Source of the DNA: Mycolicibacterium tusciae JS617
GTDB taxonomy: Bacteria; Actinomycetota; Actinomycetes; Mycobacteriales; Mycobacteriaceae
NCBI RefSeq assembly: GCF_000243415.2
Contig: NZ_KI912270.1
Location: forward strand, 2,542,001-2,606,000
Reading direction: 5' to 3'
Length of the DNA stretch: 64,000 nt
The stretch's first letter is position 1. Each line of letters begins with the position of its first letter. Made by a program: the position numbers and the translations under genes. This document shows positions 1-8,636 of the stretch, in pieces. The notes beneath the pieces are model-generated. The model was not told where the DNA came from, ran no database searches, and saw only the letters and a list, made by a program, of their open reading frames with translations.

Positions 1-1670
1 GAGCGCCGCGCTCGAACGACGGTCTCACCGGCGAGAAGCTCGGCGCGGCCTCCGCCGCGCAGCGGCAGCCAATGATCGAGGCGTTCCTGGTCGAGCAGAC
101 CGCCCACGTGCTGCGATGCTCGCCGTCGAAAGTCGACGTGCAACAGCCGCTCACCCAGCTGGGGATCGATTCGCTGATGGCGGTTGAGCTGAAGAACCGC
201 GTCGAAGGCGACCTCGGGCTCACCCTGCCGGTGACCGCGCTGCTGCAGGGACCGAGCCTCGCGCACCTCGGCGCCCGGCTGATGACACAGCTGCCGGAAC
301 CCGTTGCGGTGCCTGCGAGTTCGCCGGTGGACGAACTCTCCGACGATGCCGTCCAATCGCTCCTCCGCGCCATCGGCATCAACGATGGGGCCGAAGCAAA
401 GCCGTTGCGGCAGAAAGCGAGCAAGGATCTGTTCAACGGCGACCGGCTCGCGGTTAACGTGAGGGCGCTGTCCGATGAAGTCAGGCTCGATCCGACGGTC
501 ACGCCGGGGACACAGGCGGCGGAGCTCACCGATCACCCGCGCCAGGTCCTTCTGACCGGCGCCACCGGATTCCTTGGCGCATTCCTCCTGCGCGAGCTCC
601 TGGATCGAACCGCCGCCGACGTGCACTGTCTGGTGCGCGCCGAGAGTGTCGAGGCGGGGCGGGCGCGTCTGCGCCAGACGCTGCAGACCTACTCGCTGTG
701 GCACGACGCACTCGAGGACCGGATCGTGCCGGTGCCGGGCGACCTCGGCGAGCCGGGGCTCGGCCTGTCGGCGGCCACCAGCGCCGATCTTGCGGCGACC
801 ATCGACGTCATCTATCACAGTGGCGCGTTCGTGAACTGGATCTTTCCCTACGCGCGGCTCAAGGCGACGAACGTGCTCGGCACCGAAGAGATTCTGCGCC
901 TCGCCACGCGCGTCAGGATCAAGCCGGTGCACTACGTGTCGAGCCTTGGTGTCTTTCCGCTCTTCGATTCGTCCGGCGAGGTAACCGTCATCCGAGAAGA
1001 CGACACCCTCGACCACGACGGCTCGCTGCACGGTGGCTACCTCCAGAGCAAGTGGGTCGCGGACAAGCTGATGATGGAGGCGCGATCGCGCGGCCTGCCG
1101 GTCTGCATCTATCGGCCGGGCCTCATCACCGGGCACAGCGAGACCGGGGCCTGGAATACCGGCGACGTCATGTCACGCATGCTGAAGTCGTGGATCGAGC
1201 TGCAGAGCGCGCCACAATTCGCACACGACGAAACTGACATGACACCGGTCGACTACATCAGCAAGGCGATCGTGCATCTCTCTGGCCGCCGCGACGCGAT
1301 GGGCAAGACGTTTCACATCGCGAACCATCGTCGGGTGCGGCTCGGCGCGATAGCCGACTGGATGCACGACTTCGGCTATCCGCTCAGGCAGGTGCCTTAT
1401 GACTCGTGGGTGACCGAATTACTCCGCCGCACCACTACGCGCGGGGACGTCGTGTCGTCACTGGTGCCGCTGTTCTCGCTGAGCATGATGGGCGAGGTGT
1501 CGAGCAAGCTGAAGTCGTTGCCGCAGTTCGATTGTCGGAACACGCTGGCCGGTCTGGAGGGCACGGCGATCTACTGCTCGCCGATCGACGATCGCGTGCT
1601 CGGCAACTACTTCGCGCGCTTCATCAGCGATGGTTTCGTGGCTCCGCCGACGGCGATCGCCAGGGTGTGA
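1..1670 (+). CDS. Polyketide synthase/NRPS-like C-terminal fragment: ACP plus thioester reductase (partial)
   Basis: The reading frame is open to the left edge, so only the 3' end of a larger gene is present; the first in-frame ATG at 72 lies inside the protein. Residues from about 25 to 110 form an acyl carrier domain with the phosphopantetheine site LGIDSLMAVELKNR. After a linker comes a Rossmann-fold thioester reductase of the extended SDR type: nucleotide motif TGATGFLG, a YVSSLGVF serine strand and the catalytic pair in YLQSK. In known families this domain releases a carrier-bound acyl chain by NAD(P)H reduction to an aldehyde or alcohol. No ketosynthase, acyltransferase or adenylation domain is visible because they would lie outside the window. 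A carboxylic acid reductase is an alternative, but the linker before the ACP looks more like a PKS. The product is unknown. Confidence 0.85.
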   Translation, partial: APRSNDGLTGEKLGAASAAQRQPMIEAFLVEQTAHVLRCSPSKVDVQQPLTQLGIDSLMAVELKNRVEGDLGLTLPVTALLQGPSLAHLGARLMTQLPEPVAVPASSPVDELSDDAVQSLLRAIGINDGAEAKPLRQKASKDLFNGDRLAVNVRALSDEVRLDPTVTPGTQAAELTDHPRQVLLTGATGFLGAFLLRELLDRTAADVHCLVRAESVEAGRARLRQTLQTYSLWHDALEDRIVPVPGDLGEPGLGLSAATSADLAATIDVIYHSGAFVNWIFPYARLKATNVLGTEEILRLATRVRIKPVHYVSSLGVFPLFDSSGEVTVIREDDTLDHDGSLHGGYLQSKWVADKLMMEARSRGLPVCIYRPGLITGHSETGAWNTGDVMSRMLKSWIELQSAPQFAHDETDMTPVDYISKAIVHLSGRRDAMGKTFHIANHRRVRLGAIADWMHDFGYPLRQVPYDSWVTELLRRTTTRGDVVSSLVPLFSLSMMGEVSSKLKSLPQFDCRNTLAGLEGTAIYCSPIDDRVLGNYFARFISDGFVAPPTAIARV

Positions 1671-1709
1671 GCGCGCGCATTCGCGTTCGGACATCATCAT
1701 CCTCACTGC

Positions 1710-1780
1710 GGTTGACCGTTGGCAGCCGTTGCTCGACCCATTGCCAATCGATGCGCTCCTGTTGAGCGTGACGGTCAACC
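1710..1780. repeat. Intergenic 10-bp inverted repeat between the PKS and vapC
   Basis: GGTTGACCGT at 1710-1719 is matched exactly by its reverse complement ACGGTCAACC at 1771-1780, with 51 bases between. No T-tract follows, so it is not a convincing terminator. The rest of 1671-1957 contains no gene or motif that I recognise. It could be the ends of a vanished element, a binding site pair, or chance. Confidence 0.35.
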
Positions 1781-1957
1781 AGCAGGCCCGCTCAGCGGCT
1801 TAGCCCGACACGATCGGCTGGTCGCCGAGACCGACGACGGCAGCCTCAAACTCAGCGGGCTAGTCAACGGCATTTCACTGTTGAATTCGCCTAGTACGCA
1901 ACCACTCTCATTACAGTGGCGGCAAAGCCGATCCTCGACGGGAGCCGGCTCGTTTGA

Positions 1958-2392
1958 TTATCGCGACATGGACGATAGCAGCTCGTAGTTGACGCCGAGC
2001 ACTCGATACGTCGGTTCGGCCCGTCGGTCGCACGTGATGAGCACGAGCTTGTGCCGGCGGGCAGCCGCACCAACGAGACCGTCGTAGATCGCGCCGCCGG
2101 TCAAACCTGCGTCGATCAACTCCCGTACTAGGTCCTTCGTATCAGTGGCCGACAGGAAGCGAGACTCCGGGAAATTCGTCTCTTCTAGGCGAAGTGCCGC
2201 AGCCGGACTCAGGCGGTGCGGCGGCGGCAGCCGCGTGAGGACTGACAGCAGCTCGACCGCAGCATGCCCGGACATCCCGCGTCGACATGTGCGAAGTCTG
2301 GCTCTGGCCGCATCGTGAAATGGGTTCTCACGCTGCGACAGTGCAAGTGCGGCGCTGGTGTCGACCAGCACGTGTTCAGCGTTGGTCGGCAA
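1958..2392 (-). CDS. vapC: VapC-type PIN-domain ribonuclease toxin
   Basis: PIN-domain protein of about 144 residues. Acidic active-site residues are visible: Asp in LVDTSAAL near the N-terminus, Glu in AAVELLSVL, and the C-terminal Asp pair in IYDGLVGAA and ITCDRRAEP. VapC toxins are Mg2+-dependent RNases that cut tRNA or rRNA and are neutralised by the cognate VapB. The upstream part of the open frame runs through vapB and is unlikely to be translated, so I place the start at TTG 2392, giving a 17-base overlap with vapB; GTG 2371 is an alternative. Translational coupling to vapB is expected. Toxin and antitoxin both look intact. Confidence 0.85.
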   Translation of the reverse strand: MPTNAEHVLVDTSAALALSQRENPFHDAARARLRTCRRGMSGHAAVELLSVLTRLPPPHRLSPAAALRLEETNFPESRFLSATDTKDLVRELIDAGLTGGAIYDGLVGAAARRHKLVLITCDRRAEPTYRVLGVNYELLSSMSR

Positions 2393-2609
2393 GCCGTAAC
2401 TCCCGTAGCGCGTCAGCATCAAGCTCAGGCCCGCCACTTGGCAGCAGGAGAAGCCCACCTTCTTCGACAAGAGTGTCGGTCGCGACGCTCTCGATGCGGA
2501 TCGCGGACCCATCGAGGCAGATTTCGACCTCTCCCGCGGTAATGCCCGACTGCTCGCGAAGTGCCTTTGGGATTACCAACCGGCCTGCCTTATCTATGGT
2601 AGTCCGCAT
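2376..2609 (-). CDS. vapB: VapB-type antitoxin with AbrB/SpoVT-like DNA-binding domain
   Basis: 77-residue protein whose first 45 residues match the AbrB/MazE/SpoVT swapped-hairpin fold (MRTTIDKAGRLVIPKALRE, then a hydrophobic EVEI strand). The C-terminal acidic and hydrophobic tail (TDTLVEEGGLLLLPSGG) is the usual toxin-wrapping segment. It lies immediately upstream of and overlaps vapC, as in type II toxin-antitoxin operons. The start codon at 2609 sits inside a perfect inverted repeat, which suggests self-repression. No Shine-Dalgarno sequence precedes the ATG, so a leaderless mRNA is possible. Confidence 0.85.
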   Translation of the reverse strand: MRTTIDKAGRLVIPKALREQSGITAGEVEICLDGSAIRIESVATDTLVEEGGLLLLPSGGPELDADALRELRLADQR

Positions 2610-2625
2610 ACCATAACAGTACCAT
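2595..2625. promoter_or_regulatory. Probable vapBC operator over the vapB start codon
   Basis: TATGGTA (2595-2601) and TACCATA (2609-2615) form a perfect 7-bp inverted repeat with a 7-bp spacer. A third TACCAT copy starts at 2620, 11 bases (one helical turn) after the second. The vapB ATG lies inside the array. Binding of VapB or the VapBC complex here would block transcription start; this is inferred from the general behaviour of the family. Confidence 0.6.
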
Positions 2626-2639
2626 CATGCTGGCAAGCG

Positions 2640-2822
2640 ATGTTCCGGCGTCTGACCGGCGATCTGACCCTCACCCCCGAGGGGTACATCCAGCGCAACG
2701 TGCGGGTGTCCGGATTCCTCTGGGAGCCCATCGACGCGCAATTCGCCGAGAAGTTGGCCAGGTTCGGCCCGGAGGTGATCGAGAAGTTCTTCGTCACCAA
2801 CGCCGAGTTACTGATGCCCTAG
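2640..2822 (+). pseudogene. Possible 3' remnant of a truncated gene
   Basis: A 60-codon frame with protein-like character (LARFGPEVIEKFFVTNAELL) and ordinary high-GC codon use lies between vapB and the tRNA. It has no convincing Shine-Dalgarno sequence or promoter at its 5' end, which abuts the vapBC operator. I read it as the C-terminal stub of a chromosomal gene cut off when the accessory DNA to its left arrived. The family is not recognised and a real small gene cannot be excluded. Confidence 0.3.
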
Positions 2823-2836
2823 AAATGGCATGAGAA

Positions 2837-2864
2837 CGGCCCCCGGAGGTTCCTCCGGGGGCCG
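2837..2864. terminator. GC-rich hairpin terminator between the remnant and the tRNA gene
   Basis: A 13-bp stem (CGGCCCCCGGAGG at 2837-2849 with CCTCCGGGGGCCG at 2852-2864) with a two-base loop. It lies just downstream of the leftward tRNA gene and after the rightward 60-codon frame, so it may stop both transcripts. The flanking T-runs are weak. Confidence 0.65.
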
Positions 2865-2874
2865 CTTCATTTAG

Positions 2875-2948
2875 TAGCGGGGACAGGATTCGAACCTGCG
2901 ACCTCTGGGTTATGAGCCCAGCGAGCTACCGAGCTGCTCCACCCCGCG
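2875..2948 (-). tRNA. Initiator tRNA-fMet (CAT anticodon)
   Basis: A 74-base cloverleaf without encoded CCA. Acceptor strands are CGCGGGG and CCCCGCT, leaving an unpaired C1-U72 end; the anticodon arm has three consecutive G:C pairs around the loop (GGGCTCATAACCC); the T-arm reads GGTTCGAATCC. The mismatch at position 1-72 and the GGG/CCC anticodon stem mark it as initiator rather than elongator tRNA-Met. It is the left limit of the block collinear with other mycobacteria. Confidence 0.95.
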
Positions 2949-2999
2949 ACGGGTGAACGCAAGGTTACCGACCCGCGGGTCCACCTCCAAATCGAGTGC

Positions 3000-5900
3000 T
3001 CAGCGGGTCGACTGGTACTTCTGCACCGCGTCGTCGAGACGTTGCAACGCCTCACCGAACTCGGCGAAGTCGCCACCCGTCTGAGCCCCTTGCAGTGCTT
3101 CGAGCGCGGTGTTGATTTCTTGCAGCGCTGCGGCTTTGGCTCCCGACAACTGCACGGGACCACCCGGCGGCACGGCCGCCGCCGGAACCTGCGCCTCGGG
3201 TGAGCGCTGTTCCCCGGGCGTTTGCGCGGCCGGCGGCTCCCCGTCAGCAGCGGGCGTCGCCTGCGGCTGGCCGTTCCCGGGCCCTGTCGGTGCCGGTCCG
3301 GTGGCGGTGGCGTCCGCACCGGCCCCGAACAGCTCGGTGAGCGCGTCGCGCACCGTCGGACCGTAGCCGACCTTGTCGTTGTACATCATCGCCACCCTGA
3401 TCAGGCGGGGGTACGACGACGCCGCGTCGCTGGCGCCCGGTGACGCATACACGGGTGCGACGTACAGCAGGCCGCCCTGTGCCACCGGAAGTGTGAGCAA
3501 ATTGCCCCACCGAATGCGGTTCTGGTTGTCACGACCGATGACACCGAGATCCTGACTCACCGCGGTGTCGGTGCTGATCGCGTTGAACGCCAACTTCGGG
3601 CCGTTCACCTGGCCGGGAATGGTCAGCACGGTGAGCCTGCCGTAGGTATCGGGGTCCGAACTGGCGCTGATGTAGGCCGCCAGGAAGTCTCGGCGGAACC
3701 GGTTCATCGCACTGGTCAGCTGGAACGACGCCGAATTATTGTTGGCCGCAAGGTTTTTGGCGACGATGTAATACGGCGGTTGATAGCTGCTCGCGGTCGG
3801 GTTCGGATCCAGCGGGACGTCCCAGAAGTCCGATGTGGAGAAGAACGTCACGGGGTCGTCGACGTGGTACTTGGCCAGCAGTGCGCGCTGAACCTTGAAC
3901 AGATCCTCGGGGTAGCGCAGGTGCTGCTGCAGCTCAGGGGTGATCTCGCTCTTGGGCTTCACGGTGTCCGGGAACACCTTCATCCACGCCTGCAGCACCG
4001 GGTCGGCCTCGTCCTGGGCATACAGCGTCACCGTGCCGTCGTACGCGTCGACGGTCGCCTTCACCGAGTTGCGGATGTAGGACACCTGCTTGTCGATCTG
4101 CAACCGGTTGACGGCCACCTCGCTGGAGTCCGCTGTGGCGCTCGACAGCGTCGTCAGCTGCGAGTACGGGTAGTTGTCGAGCGTGGTGTAGCCATCCACG
4201 ATCCACACCATCTTCTTGTTCACGATGGCGGGGTACACGGTGGTGTCGGTGGTCAGCCACGGCGCGGCCGCCTCGACGCGCTCGGCCGGATCGCGGTTGA
4301 ACAGGATCTTGCTGTTCTCGCCGATCACGTTGGAGAACAGGAAGTTCCGTTCGGCGAACTTCGCGGCGAACACAGAACGAGCCAGCCAACTGCCGACAGG
4401 CACCCCACCCGAGCCCCCGTACGTGTAGTTCTTGGTCTCGGTGTTGGTCTCATAGTCGTATTCGCGGTCGGCGTCACCGTTCTTGCCGACGATCGCGTAA
4501 TCCGCCGCTGCGCTGGCGATCACCGGACCGTAATAGATCCGCGGCTGATCCAGCGGGGCGGGACCGGGCGAGACGACGCTGCCGTTCGCGCCGACGACGC
4601 TGGCCAGGAACTCCGGGTAGCCACCGTTCTGGTTGGGGTCGTTAGCGACTCCGCGGACGGTGTTGGCCGGCGAGGCGATGAAGCCGTTGCCGTGCGTGTA
4701 GACGGTGTGCCGGTTGATCCAGTCGCGCTGGTTGTCGATCAGACGGTCGGGGTTGAGCTCGCGGGCGGCGACGACGAAGTCACGCAGGTTTCCATCTCGT
4801 CCCGTGTAACGGTCCATCGCGAGATGGTCCGGGAAGTAGTAGAAGTTCTTGCCCTGCTGAAACTGGGTGAACGCCGGGCTGACGATCGTGGGGTCGAGCA
4901 ACCGGATGTTCGACGTCGTCGCCCGGTCAGACGCCACCTGCTGGGCCGTCGTCTGCGCATCCCCGCTGTAGTCGCGGTACGTGACGGTCTCGTCGGTCAG
5001 CCCATAGGCCTGTCTGGTGGCCGCGATACTTCGACTGATGTATTCGCTTTCCTTCTGCGCCGCGTTCGGCTTGACGCTGAACTGCTCGACCACCAACGGC
5101 CAGCCGGCACCGATCACCAACGACGACAGCAGCAGCAGGACCACGCCGATGGCGGGGATCCGCAAGTCGCGCAACACGATCGCGGAGAACACGGCCGCCG
5201 CGCAGATGACGGCAATGGCCATCAGGATCAGCTTCGCGGGCAGTACCGCATTGATGTCGGTGTAACCAGCGCCGGTGAACGGCTTACCGCCTCGGGTGTG
5301 GCTCAACAACTCGTATCGGTCCAGCCAGTACGCGACCGCCTTGAGCAGCATGAGGACGCCGACCAACGTGATCAGCTGGATACGCGCGGCCCGGCTCAGT
5401 GCTCCGCTGCGACCCGACAACCGAATACCGCCGAACAGGTAGTGGCCCAGCAGGTTCGCGATGAACGCAAGGAATGTGGCGACGAACAGGAAGCTCAGCA
5501 CCAGCCGGTAGAACGGCAGATCGAAGGCATAGAAGCCCAGGTCCATGCCGAACTGCGGGTCGTTGATCCCAAAGCTGCCGCCGTGCAGGAACAGCTGGAT
5601 GCGGGTCCAATAGCTCTGCGCCACGATTCCGGCGAGGACGCCGATGAACAGCGGAACACCGATGCCGACCAGCCGCAGCCGCGTCATCACCGCGGTGCGA
5701 TAACGCGCGACCGGGTCGTTGGGGCCTGCGGTCGGGACGAACACCGGGCGCGTGCGGTAGGCCAGCGCCAGCCCGGCGAACACGATCGCTCCGATCAGCA
5801 CCGCGGCGATCAGGAACACCACCAGACGGGTGAAGAGCTGGGTGGTGAACACGGAGCGGTATCCGAGCTCTCCGAACCACAGCCAGTCGACATACGTGTC

Positions 5901-6011
5901 GATCAGGCGTGGTCCGATCAACAGGACCAAGACGAATATCGCGGCAATCGCGATGAGAATTCGGCTACGTCTTGTCAGCTTCGGCATTCTTGCCGCTGGC
6001 CGCATACCCAC
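3000..6011 (-). CDS. UPF0182 family large integral membrane protein
   Basis: 1003-residue protein of the UPF0182 family, matching the M. tuberculosis Rv3193c type in length and order. The first 340 or so residues contain about seven hydrophobic segments (for example [16 protein letters not shown] near residue 20); the conserved [13 protein letters not shown] motif follows the first. A large extracytoplasmic region with many Tyr, Asn and Asp residues follows. The C-terminal 110 residues are a Pro/Ala/Gly-rich linker and a short helical end. The start at 6011 (GTG) keeps the MGMR..ARMPKL N-terminus; ATG 5987 is the alternative. No biochemical function is established. It lies alone between the tRNA gene and the Lon-like protease gene on the same strand. 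Confidence 0.9.
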   Translation of the reverse strand: MGMRPAARMPKLTRRSRILIAIAAIFVLVLLIGPRLIDTYVDWLWFGELGYRSVFTTQLFTRLVVFLIAAVLIGAIVFAGLALAYRTRPVFVPTAGPNDPVARYRTAVMTRLRLVGIGVPLFIGVLAGIVAQSYWTRIQLFLHGGSFGINDPQFGMDLGFYAFDLPFYRLVLSFLFVATFLAFIANLLGHYLFGGIRLSGRSGALSRAARIQLITLVGVLMLLKAVAYWLDRYELLSHTRGGKPFTGAGYTDINAVLPAKLILMAIAVICAAAVFSAIVLRDLRIPAIGVVLLLLSSLVIGAGWPLVVEQFSVKPNAAQKESEYISRSIAATRQAYGLTDETVTYRDYSGDAQTTAQQVASDRATTSNIRLLDPTIVSPAFTQFQQGKNFYYFPDHLAMDRYTGRDGNLRDFVVAARELNPDRLIDNQRDWINRHTVYTHGNGFIASPANTVRGVANDPNQNGGYPEFLASVVGANGSVVSPGPAPLDQPRIYYGPVIASAAADYAIVGKNGDADREYDYETNTETKNYTYGGSGGVPVGSWLARSVFAAKFAERNFLFSNVIGENSKILFNRDPAERVEAAAPWLTTDTTVYPAIVNKKMVWIVDGYTTLDNYPYSQLTTLSSATADSSEVAVNRLQIDKQVSYIRNSVKATVDAYDGTVTLYAQDEADPVLQAWMKVFPDTVKPKSEITPELQQHLRYPEDLFKVQRALLAKYHVDDPVTFFSTSDFWDVPLDPNPTASSYQPPYYIVAKNLAANNNSASFQLTSAMNRFRRDFLAAYISASSDPDTYGRLTVLTIPGQVNGPKLAFNAISTDTAVSQDLGVIGRDNQNRIRWGNLLTLPVAQGGLLYVAPVYASPGASDAASSYPRLIRVAMMYNDKVGYGPTVRDALTELFGAGADATATGPAPTGPGNGQPQATPAADGEPPAAQTPGEQRSPEAQVPAAAVPPGGPVQLSGAKAAALQEINTALEALQGAQTGGDFAEFGEALQRLDDAVQKYQSTR

Positions 6012-6092
6012 TCGTCAACTCCAGTTTCTAACCGTTTCCACACGTCGGCACCGACGTGCCCCAACTCTACGCATGTCAACTGCAGCGATAGC

Positions 6093-7124
6093 TCAGCATG
6101 CGGGGCGTTCGCCACCGGCTGAGAGCGTCTTGAGGGCCGCCACGGCCCCATCGAGGTTCTCAACCCTGACCAGTTCGAGTCCGTCGTCCTGGGCCGTCTT
6201 GGCTTCCTCGCAGTTGTCGGCGGGGACCAGGAAGATGGTGGCACCGGCGTCCCTGGCCGCCAGCATCTTGTGGGTGATGCCGCCGATCGGGCCGACCTTG
6301 CCGTCGCCGGTAATCGTTCCGGTACCTGCGACGAACTTGCCGTCGTTCAGATCGCCGGTGGTGAGTTTGTCGACGACCGCGAGGCTGAACATCAACCCGG
6401 CTGACGGGCCACCGATGTTGGCAAGGTTGAAGTCCACGGTGAAGGGCGCCCACGGCGCGTCGAGCACGCCGATGCCCAGGAAACCCTGATCGCGGTCGGG
6501 GTGCTTACCCATCGTGATGGTGGCGGTGCCGAGGTCCCCGTTCTTGCGGCGGTAGTCCAGCACCACCGTGTCGCCGGGCTTGGTGTCCTTGATCAGGGCC
6601 TGGAACTCGTCGAGGGACGAGACCGGCTTTCCGTTGACGTAGTCGATCGCGTCGCCGTCGCGCAGCTTGCCCGCCGACGGGCCGTCGTCGTTGACCGACT
6701 CCACCGTCACGGCCATGGGGTATTTGAGGTAGAGCAGCGCGGCGTATTCGGCGCTGTCCTCGGACTGGCGGAAGTCGGTGTTGTTTGCCTCGTCCACCTC
6801 ATCCTTCGACTTGTCCGGCGGGTAGACCAGATCTCGCGGCACCAGCTGTTCGCGGCCCGACATCCAAAACGCCAGCGCCTGCCCGAGCGTCAGTTCGTCC
6901 CGCTGCGACACGGTGGTCATGTTCAGGTGCCCCGACGTGGGGTGGACCTCGGTGCCCTCGATGTCGACGACCTCCTTGCCGTCGACCTCGCCGAGCGTGT
7001 TGAACGTCGGTCCCGGCCCCAGGGATACGAACGGAACCGTCACCAACGACAGCACAACTCCGAACGCAATGATCGGGACGAGCGCGACGAGCAACGTCAA
7101 AATGCGCCTGTTCACGCCGCCCAA
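6093..7124 (-). CDS. Membrane-anchored PDZ domain, Lon (S16)-type serine protease
   Basis: 343 residues. Residues about 8-30 form a single membrane anchor or uncleaved signal. A PDZ domain occupies about 140-220 (VNDDGPSAGKLRDGDAIDYVNG). The C-terminal third is an S16 Lon-type proteolytic domain with the catalytic Ser in GGPSAGLMFS near residue 241 and the Lys in GGITHKM near residue 286. This Rv3194c-like family is related to B. subtilis YlbL. The active site should face outside the membrane. Substrates are unknown. It lies 81 bases upstream of the UPF0182 gene, so the two may be co-transcribed. Confidence 0.92.
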   Translation of the reverse strand: MGGVNRRILTLLVALVPIIAFGVVLSLVTVPFVSLGPGPTFNTLGEVDGKEVVDIEGTEVHPTSGHLNMTTVSQRDELTLGQALAFWMSGREQLVPRDLVYPPDKSKDEVDEANNTDFRQSEDSAEYAALLYLKYPMAVTVESVNDDGPSAGKLRDGDAIDYVNGKPVSSLDEFQALIKDTKPGDTVVLDYRRKNGDLGTATITMGKHPDRDQGFLGIGVLDAPWAPFTVDFNLANIGGPSAGLMFSLAVVDKLTTGDLNDGKFVAGTGTITGDGKVGPIGGITHKMLAARDAGATIFLVPADNCEEAKTAQDDGLELVRVENLDGAVAALKTLSAGGERPAC

Positions 7125-7204
7125 TGTAGAGGTTGGCCAGCACTTCGCTCTCGGCGTGACCTGCCAGCTCCCACGGCACGGGCCCGGTGAGTACCGTTGA
7201 GGGC

Positions 7205-8578
7205 ATGGCTGACCTGCCTTTCGGCTTCTCCCACGGGGATGACCCGGAGCGAGACAAGAGTAAGAAGGACCCCGATTCGGGGTCCGGCGACAGTGGCGGT
7301 CCCACCCCTGGCGATCCGTTCGGAATCGGTATGGGCGGGTCCGAGTTCGACATGTCGCAGCTGGGTCAGATCTTCAGCCGTCTCGGGGAGATGTTCAGCG
7401 GCGCTGGAAACGTGATGGCCGACGGCTCGAAGTCGGGACCGGTGAACTACGACCTGGCACGTCAGCTGGCCTCGAGCTCTATCGGTTTCGTCGCGCCCGT
7501 TCCAGAGAAGACCAGCGCGGCGATCGCCGATGCCGTCCGGCTGGCCGAGACCTGGCTCGACGGCGTGACGGCACTGCCCGCGGGCACCACCAAATCAGTG
7601 GCATGGACACCGACCGACTGGGTCGACAACACCCTCGAGACGTGGAAACGGCTGTGCGATCCAGTGGCCGAGCAGATCTCCACCGTGTGGGCGTCGTCGC
7701 TGCCCGAAGAGGCGAAATCCATGGCCGGGCCGCTGCTGTCGATGATGACGCAGATGGGTGGCATGGCGTTCGGGTCGCAGTTGGGTCAGGCGCTGGGCAC
7801 GCTTTCGAAAGAGGTACTGACGTCCACCGATATCGGGCTGCCCTTGGGGCCCAAAGGTGTTGCGGCGCTGATGCCTGCGGCCATTGAGTCACTCACCGAA
7901 GGACTCGAGCAGCCGCGTAGCGAGATCATCACATTCCTGGCGGCGCGCGAGGCCGCACACCACCGCCTGTTCAGTCACGTGCCGTGGCTGTCCAGTCAGC
8001 TGCTCAACGCCGTCGAGGCATTCGCCAAGGGCATGAAGATCGATATGAGCGGCCTCGAGGAGCTCGCGCAGGGGTTCAACCCCGCGGCGCTGACCGACCC
8101 GTCTCAGATGGAACAACTGCTGAACCAGGGCATCTTCGAGCCGAAAGCGACGCCCGAGCAGACGGCCGCGCTCGAGCGGCTCGAGACCATGCTGGCGCTG
8201 ATCGAGGGATGGGTTCAGACCGTCGTCACCGACGCGCTTGGCGATCGGATCCCCGGCACGTCGGCGTTGGCGGAGACCCTGCGCAGGCGCCGCGCCACCG
8301 GCGGACCCGCCGAGCAGACCTTCGCCACCCTGGTGGGTCTGGAGCTGCGGCCACGCAAGATGCGGGAGGCCGCGGCGCTGTGGGAGCGGTTGACCGAGGC
8401 CGTCGGCGCCGACGCCCGCGACGGGGTGTGGCAGCATCCTGACCTGCTGCCCAGCGCGGAGGACCTCGATGAGCCGGCCGGTTTCATCGACCGCATGATC
8501 GGCGGCGACACCAGCGGTATCGACCAGGCGATCGCGGATCTCGAAAAAGACTCCGGGACAGGCGATTCCGAGCGCTGA
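7205..8578 (+). CDS. Zinc-dependent metalloprotease-like protein (DUF2342 family)
   Basis: 457-residue protein starting MADLPFGFSHGDDPE, an acidic Gly/Asp/Ser-rich N-terminal 60 residues, then a helical domain. The family is described as F420-linked or zinc-dependent hydrolase-like; here the metalloprotease-type helix reads FLAAREAAHHRLFSHVPWL, a departure from plain HExxH, so catalysis is uncertain. Rv3195-like. ATG 7205 is preferred over GTG 7187 because related proteins start MADLPFGFS. It is divergent from the protease gene, with about 80 bases for both promoters, and heads a rightward run to the ABC1 kinase gene. Confidence 0.85.
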   Translation: MADLPFGFSHGDDPERDKSKKDPDSGSGDSGGPTPGDPFGIGMGGSEFDMSQLGQIFSRLGEMFSGAGNVMADGSKSGPVNYDLARQLASSSIGFVAPVPEKTSAAIADAVRLAETWLDGVTALPAGTTKSVAWTPTDWVDNTLETWKRLCDPVAEQISTVWASSLPEEAKSMAGPLLSMMTQMGGMAFGSQLGQALGTLSKEVLTSTDIGLPLGPKGVAALMPAAIESLTEGLEQPRSEIITFLAAREAAHHRLFSHVPWLSSQLLNAVEAFAKGMKIDMSGLEELAQGFNPAALTDPSQMEQLLNQGIFEPKATPEQTAALERLETMLALIEGWVQTVVTDALGDRIPGTSALAETLRRRRATGGPAEQTFATLVGLELRPRKMREAAALWERLTEAVGADARDGVWQHPDLLPSAEDLDEPAGFIDRMIGGDTSGIDQAIADLEKDSGTGDSER

Positions 8579-8636
8579 ACCAGCAGCCTGTGGATAACTC
8601 GACGGGTTCTAACGGATAACGTGTCAAACTCCTCGC

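Noticed and set aside
3780..6122. 780-codon open frame on the plus strand opposite the UPF0182 gene
   Set aside because: It is antisense to a well-conserved membrane protein; its Arg/Gly/Val-rich composition is typical of a mirror frame in GC-rich DNA.
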